The position numbers were made by a program, and so were the translations under genes. 64,000 nucleotides of DNA, taken from Chimonanthus salicifolius (taxonomy: Eukaryota; Streptophyta; Magnoliopsida; Laurales; Calycanthaceae). The notes under the pieces are model-generated. The model made no database searches and was not told the origin of the DNA. It was given only the letters and a program-made list of their open reading frames with translations. How positions within the stretch are numbered: the stretch's first letter is position 1; each line of letters opens with the position of its first letter. The stretch covers positions 20,341,828-20,405,827 of the forward strand of contig CM023540.1 of assembly GCA_013350335.1 (NCBI GenBank), given 5' to 3'. Shown here piece by piece: positions 58,527 through 64,000 of the stretch.

Positions 58527-61500
58527 ATGGCCTTTCAAGAACAAACAAGAAAAGGGCATTGGATGCCTGAAGAAAATTTGCAGCTAGCAAGAACAGTAGC
58601 CTTGTTGGGCGACCGCAGATGGGACTTCATTGCTCGAGTTTCAGGTAAGAATTAGATAACGAGAAGAAGAAAGGGAAAGAGACTCACTTTTTTTTTTTTT
58701 TTTCAATGACCGAAATCCACACACGTTAGGTACAAACTATAGGGAGTGATCTTTTCTATCTTGAGAGGGGCTTGATCCTAAAACCTCCCACAGCCAAGAA
58801 CCCACTTCAGTAAGTGGACATGTATTCGATTCATGCTCAAACTCAGAGGGTCACTCTTTGTAATTTTACACGTGTGCAGATTGGGAGGCCTCGACACCTT
58901 GGTTCATAAAAAAAGATCACTAGACTCTTCTTCAAGGGCTTTCTTTTCTTTTCGAGTTAAATTTCTTTGTCTTTTATTATTATTGAAGTCTAAAATGCGT
59001 TTTCTTTAGCTTACTTATGTCATTTTTAACATATTGTAATATATTTTATTAAGAATTTGTCAACTCAATCACTTACATCTTAGCATTTCGATCTGATTAC
59101 TGTTGAATATTTTTATGATAATTTGCGATGTTTAAACTGAAGGGTATTTCGTAATAAAGTATATAATTGTGAGTTCTTACATTTTTTCTTAAAAATAATA
59201 ATTGGGCAGGTCTTAAAAGGAGTGGCAAAAGCTGCAGGATGCGGTGGATCAACTACTTGAGGCCTGATCTTAAACATGGTAGAATGAGTTCGGATGAAGA
59301 AGATATGATCTTTAAGCTTCATGCACGATGGGGTAACAAGTGGGTAACCATTTCACTCTTCTGACTAGAAAATAATAGAAAAAACTCTTCAACAGTTTTC
59401 TTGAGCCTCACCCTTCAGATCAGAGACCATCGTCACCCTTCAGATCAGAGACCATTTACATGAAAGAATCACTAAAATCTATAACTGTGGTTGTAGAGAA
59501 AACACACCACTAATAATGGAGTCAAATCCCATATATAAATTGTTAGAACTGGATATCCAATCTAAAAGATTAGCCTGATAGGTGTAGGACGTCATTGGCC
59601 ATCCGGCTAGGAAATCTCCTAAGCCCACATGCGTTGATTTGGAGATATGGCTCTGCCACTTTGATACCACTTGTTAGGACTGAGTATCCAATCCAAAAGA
59701 CTAGCTTGATAGGTGGAGTGATCAATCCCTTATAAATCACTAGATCTCCCTAGTCTCACGTTAATATGAACGCGAGTTTCATATCATATCTCTCTGATAT
59801 ATAAAATTAGATTCATTGAAACATATATTCAATAAATTCAACAAATACTGAAGCTTAGTTTTATTGATAATCAGCCCACCAGAGGTGACCATGTTCAGAA
59901 AAGCTTCTTGGATCTGACTCACAATAAGTTGAAAAGACAATACTAAATAAAGAAGAGAATACAAGTGAATAAACATTCATCTTCATTAGAAAACAAGCCA
60001 TACGATTAGATTGGGCATGAAAATGATTTCTGGCCCACCAAATAAATGGGCTAAGTTCAGGACTAGGGTTATTTTTAATTATTGAAATCAAAACCCAGAT
60101 GGAGGCCTGTTTCACCATATTTCTTTTTTAGGTTCGGAGGTGTTCAGGTATCCCACCGATTAGTCTTCCGAGATGTGTGAAAACTGAAAATCCCCAAATC
60201 CTCATGCACCGAGTAAGTCTGCGGGGGAGTGTCCCTTCATTGGAATCACTAGGAATTCAACAAAATACCTCAATCCTGAAGTCTTATGTCTCAACCACTA
60301 AGCCAACCCTTTAGAGTCGATGCCAAAGATTAGAGCGACATAAAATTATGGGCCCATATCAGGGACCAATCTGAAATTCATGGCCTGTTAAAGAAAATCA
60401 GTACCTCCTATACTTCCATTAGAAGGGTGATAGGGTCAGCAGATGAAAATACTATCACACACACTCACTCTCTCATTATCATTGAAGTCTTTGTCCCATC
60501 TAATTTATTCAGAATCCTCAAAATTTGAGTAATATTTTTCCACTTAATTTTTTTACGAAGACAAATGAAAATGATTTTATAAAAAACATTTTAATGGTTA
60601 GTGTAAGAGACTAACACGATGAGGTTTGTAGATGGTCTAGGATTGCTCGGGAGTTGCCGGGAAGAACTGATAACGAGATCAAGAACTACTGGAGGAGCCA
60701 TCTAAAGAAAAGAGCACCAGGTCTGGGAACTACAAATACTTATGCATGTCATGAGGAATTGCATGATTCTTGTAACAGTGATTACCAAAGGTCTTTCTCA
60801 CAGTAGTTGAACTTTTTTCCTCGAAATCTATATATTTGGGCCAACTTTTCTTCACGATAGACCCTAATAACATTTATATACATGATATTCACTGTTAGAT
60901 TGAAATAGAAAGTTTAATTAAACTTTATTCTCACCATGTTTCATGGTGTACTTCGACCAATATTCTTATTAATTGGTGAAGATGGGTGAGGGAAGATATA
61001 GAAACCCAAGTTCTGTAGTGATGAAAAGTAGGGCTACATGCATTGATTCTAAAGAAACAAGATTGACATTATCAAACCATTCCTTGTCGTGTGGCAAAGT
61101 TGGAAGAGTGAAAGAAGGATGTGGGAAATTCATATCATTAAATTTCATTTGGATGAATATAATAAATTTTAAAATATATGGTGGAGGTGAAAGGCCCGAA
61201 GGCATTATCATCAAGTCTCCTGTATGTGATCATTTTTCAATGGTTGGGCCTACTTTTTCTGCTTATGTTTTGGGCCTGGTTGACAATCCAGATGACATAA
61301 CCACAGAAGCCCCTTGAGAATGTAAGAGCTTTGGACACTGCACATCAAACATTTGAGTCATGAATCATATAATTTTTCAAATTTTAATTCTTTCCCTAGT
61401 TCCTGTTGTTATTTTATTGGTCTCACTTGACAATCTATAATCATTAATTCAGAATATAAGATGCAAGAGGGGCTAGAAGCAGCAAGTGGGCCACCAGATT

Positions 61501-61880
61501 TAGCAGTAGGGGAAAGGGCCCAAGGGCCTCATATTTCCAGCTCTGTGGACAATGGACCAGTTGACAGCAGCAAATGGCAAGCATCAGATGACAAACTCGA
61601 TGCTTCTCTTCTGCGGGGCCCACAGATCGACGATGATCCATTTGCCACCTCACCGAATGAAGCCCGATTATCAGAGTGGGCATCCGAATTCATGAATGGA
61701 CATGACTCTAGGGGCCATCAAGGCCAGATCACAATGGAATCTACTAAGTTCAGCCATCCGGCATGGATTTCTTTCAATGGTGATATGAAATGGGAGTATC
61801 ATGTAGGTTCTTCCTTGAACATGGAAGGCCATTCTCCTATTTATAACCAGTTTGAGGGAGATTTATTTCTTACAGTTTGA
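58527..61880 (+). CDS. R2R3-MYB transcription factor (MYB48/MYB59-like)
   Basis: Four exons encode 254 residues: 58527-58644, 59210-59339, 60632-60720, 61453-61880. R2 spans about 10-56 with tryptophans W12, W32 and W52 ('[25 protein letters not shown]' block, residues 28-52). R3 spans about 62-107 with M65 in the usual first-Trp slot, then W84 and W103. The R3 recognition helix holds '[13 protein letters not shown]'. No bHLH-binding signature is visible in R3. 'GDRRWDFIA' and '[14 protein letters not shown]' point to the MYB48/MYB59 type, but I cannot fix the orthologue. The C-terminal half is acidic and low in recognisable motifs. The third donor is the least certain: 'caccag/gtctgg' at 60720 gives a clean join, but a site at 60772/60773 also keeps frame, and reading through ends at TAG 60808-60810. 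A polyadenylation signal AATAAA is at 61952. Confidence 0.88.
59541..59775 (-). mobile_element. TRIM-like fragment in MYB intron 2
   Basis: Two related blocks, each 'tgttag(a/g)act' plus 'tatccaat' plus 'aagattagcctgata' on +, start at 59541 and 59672. Between them, just before the second, is the complement of a tRNA-Met primer site ('ttgataccact' 59661-59671). On the minus strand this reads LTR end '..taaca', then 'agtggtatcaaag'. That is the layout of a short LTR element, antisense to the gene, with incomplete LTRs. Confidence 0.65.
60120..60316 (-). mobile_element. SINE in MYB intron 2
   Basis: On the minus strand the head is 'gggttggcttagtggttgag' (box A-like) followed by 'agacttcaggattgagg' (diverged box B), and the body ends 'acctgaacacctccgaacc' with an A-rich tail. 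The head is close to that of the SINE at 56943. Confidence 0.65.
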
Positions 61881-63546
61881 ATTTCTAAATATTCTTCAAC
61901 TGTAAAATGCTATGTATCTGTCAACCCAAAGGAAGAGCGGAAATTCAATGCAATAAATGAATGGCCGATGGAAGTAATATTACCTTGTTGGGATGATTGA
62001 TTCTGCCATTATCTACTTCAGCTTGATACGTCAATCTCAAGTTTAGCTCGGCAAACATTCAAATAAAACTCAACTTGTTAGGTATTCATCTCAAAAGATT
62101 AGCCCATTAGGTGGAGTGACTCAAGTCTTTTATAAGTCTCTAAATATCTCTCTTAACAACCAATGTATGACTCGTTCCTGCCCCAACACAACTGCCCTCA
62201 CTTGGCTTGAGTCATCTCAGATACGACGATAAGTGTCCAAGCTAAGCTCAAATTGACCACAACACAAACCCTTGGTTTAAGGCAAATTGTCACTCATGTT
62301 GCTCTCAGTATGGCCTAATAGTATCTAGTGATAATAGTATTACTTGTATTTACATTACATGCTTGGCCAATTTTTTTTTTTTTTTAAATTTTAAATCTAT
62401 AATTCTAATAAAATGAATTAAACATTATGATAAAAAATATTTATCCTTTAGTTTTATTATTCTTTTAAAAATTAAGAATTGGGATGATTAATTAACTCTA
62501 TTATAAGATTAAAATGATTATATAAATATCAGAATTTAACTAACCATTATTCTTATCATTTTTTCAGAAATTTTAATAAAAGTGTAACATAAGGAAGTCC
62601 CTAAATGAGGAAACTTACTCTTCGCTCTAATATAGATGGTTGAATGGAAATAAAATGGGTTTAAATTTAAATGATTGTTTTATGTTTTATAGTTTATAAT
62701 TGAGTGATAATTTTTTAATATAATTTTACTTTATAAACTGTTTTAAATGCATTATATAATTTAGCATGTTAACTACTCTTTTTAAATACAATAAAATAGT
62801 AATAAAAATAAAAAAACAACATGCATGTCATAAGTGGAAATTAAATTTATCATAAGAAAGATTGAATGAATTAGCTCTCTTATCTATTGAAAAAATATAT
62901 TAAAAAAACTTGAATATAGTAATTTAATTAGTAATTTTACATCTCAAAATCCGAGATTTTTTTTTAAATAATACCTTTTTATAAATTTGATTATGATATT
63001 TTATTTAGATATTTCACATTTTGTAAAAGAAATTATATCATTTTATTTTTTATGAGTGGATAAAAAACCATCTCAAGAATTTGTCTACTGAGACGAGGAT
63101 AAGTTAATTGAGAACTCTCTCTCTCTTAATAGAAGAGTTTTTAAAATAGAAGTAGAGAACACATCTTCTGTTGTAGAAAAGAGAAAAATCACTTTGATAC
63201 AAACTAGTTCATAGCTCGGGCTGAATTTTGTGAAGTAAAAAATAAAATTATTAAAATTCAATGAACTTAAGAAAGACTTCAATTAAAATAAATTATTTCA
63301 ATTTCATATTTATACATATATACACTTTTTTCATTAAATCTCTCACATTAAAAAATTAGACTTCTAAATATAGTGTAATAAAGATAAAAAATTATTTAAA
63401 TTCGTTCAAATTTAGAAAGAAATTAGTTGAACTAATTAATGCGCTTTTCTTTCAATCATATTATTAGATGTTTCTTAATGGGCATTTCAAATTTGACCAA
63501 AGTGAGCCCAACAAAGTTGGGAAGCTTAATATTAATAACAATAATA
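61881..63546. other. MYB downstream region with LTR remnant
   Basis: MYB 3' UTR, then a block at about 62075-62160 ('ttgttaggtattcatctc', 'aagattagcccattaggtgg') that matches the TRIM-like LTR in MYB intron 2 and so is a second, older copy. The rest is very AT-rich with no motif I can assign. Confidence 0.55.
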
Positions 63547-63655
63547 CTCTTTCTGTCCCAAATTAGTTGTCTGATTTATATTAAAATAGTATAAAGTATG
63601 TTCCTTAAAAAATACAAATCTTTCAAATGAGACAACTAAAATAGGACGGAGGGAT
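63547..63655. mobile_element. Stowaway-type MITE (Tc1/mariner)
   Basis: A 109-bp element with ends 'ctctttctgtcccaaatta' and 'taggacggagggat', close to the Stowaway consensus CTCCCTCCGTCCCA, flanked by TA on both sides (63545-63546 and 63656-63657). Inner 'agttgtc' and 'gacaact' pair. Confidence 0.85.
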
Positions 63656-64000
63656 TATAAAATTATTAACTAAGGTTTAATTAATGAGTTAAAATAATAT
63701 TTTAATTAAAAAATATTTTTTGACAAATAAAAAATAGATGTTGAATTTTTGAAAAAATAAAAACTAAAATTTTATTTTATATTTTTTGAAATGAATAAAT
63801 ACTTATTAAAAACATAAATCCAAATTAAATTCAAAGAACCAAAATAGGACTCACCTTATTAGAGAGACTTAAATAAAGCCTAAAGTTTAAACTCACTCAA
63901 GTGAATTTGATATGTGGAAATGAACAAAAAAATCTTATATTGTGGTTATTTAACGATATTATCATATTATTAATATGAAAAATAATTTTTTGTCAATATA

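Overview
This window is nuclear DNA of a flowering plant. It shows spliced protein genes with GT-AG introns, one GC-AG intron, a nuclear-encoded thylakoid protein with a transit peptide, an R2R3-MYB factor, and dense plant-type transposable elements (L1-like LINEs, tRNA-derived SINEs, Ty3/Ty1-type LTR elements, TRIMs, hAT, Mutator-like and Stowaway elements). I cannot name the species from sequence alone.

Four genes lie on the + strand. (1) About 1.9-28.1 kb: the 3' three quarters of CASP, a tail-anchored Golgi coiled-coil protein; 15 exons are readable and the 5' exons lie outside the window. (2) 30.6-39.3 kb: a complete 8-exon ALG2, the mannosyltransferase of the early N-glycan pathway. (3) 49.0-53.4 kb: a complete 5-exon CURT1A, the thylakoid-curvature protein, with a G-box/I-box upstream. 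(4) 58.5-61.9 kb: a complete 4-exon R2R3-MYB resembling the MYB48/MYB59 type. They do not form a pathway; CASP and ALG2 both serve the secretory system, CURT1A serves the chloroplast, and MYB is a transcription factor.

Most of the rest is layered transposon insertion. The last large CASP intron (9.7 kb) holds a LINE broken by a solo LTR and by a rearranged Ty3/gypsy fragment, then a dispersed repeat broken by a hAT MITE, then a Mutator-like MITE. Between ALG2 and CURT1A there is a complete TRIM abutting a hAT-like element that contains a palindromic Mutator-like element, followed by a LINE containing a 3.2-kb solo LTR. Target-site duplications could be read for many of these, so the order of insertion can be worked out.

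I found no bacterial-type operon, CRISPR array or defence system. The observations most worth following are: a one-base frameshift in a CASP exon, a GC-AG CASP intron enlarged by a LINE, a 17-bp LINE micro-insertion with a 16-bp target duplication, a circularly permuted gypsy fragment between duplicated LINE segments, the stacked TRIM/hAT/MULE locus, and a minimal uORF whose stop touches the MYB start codon.
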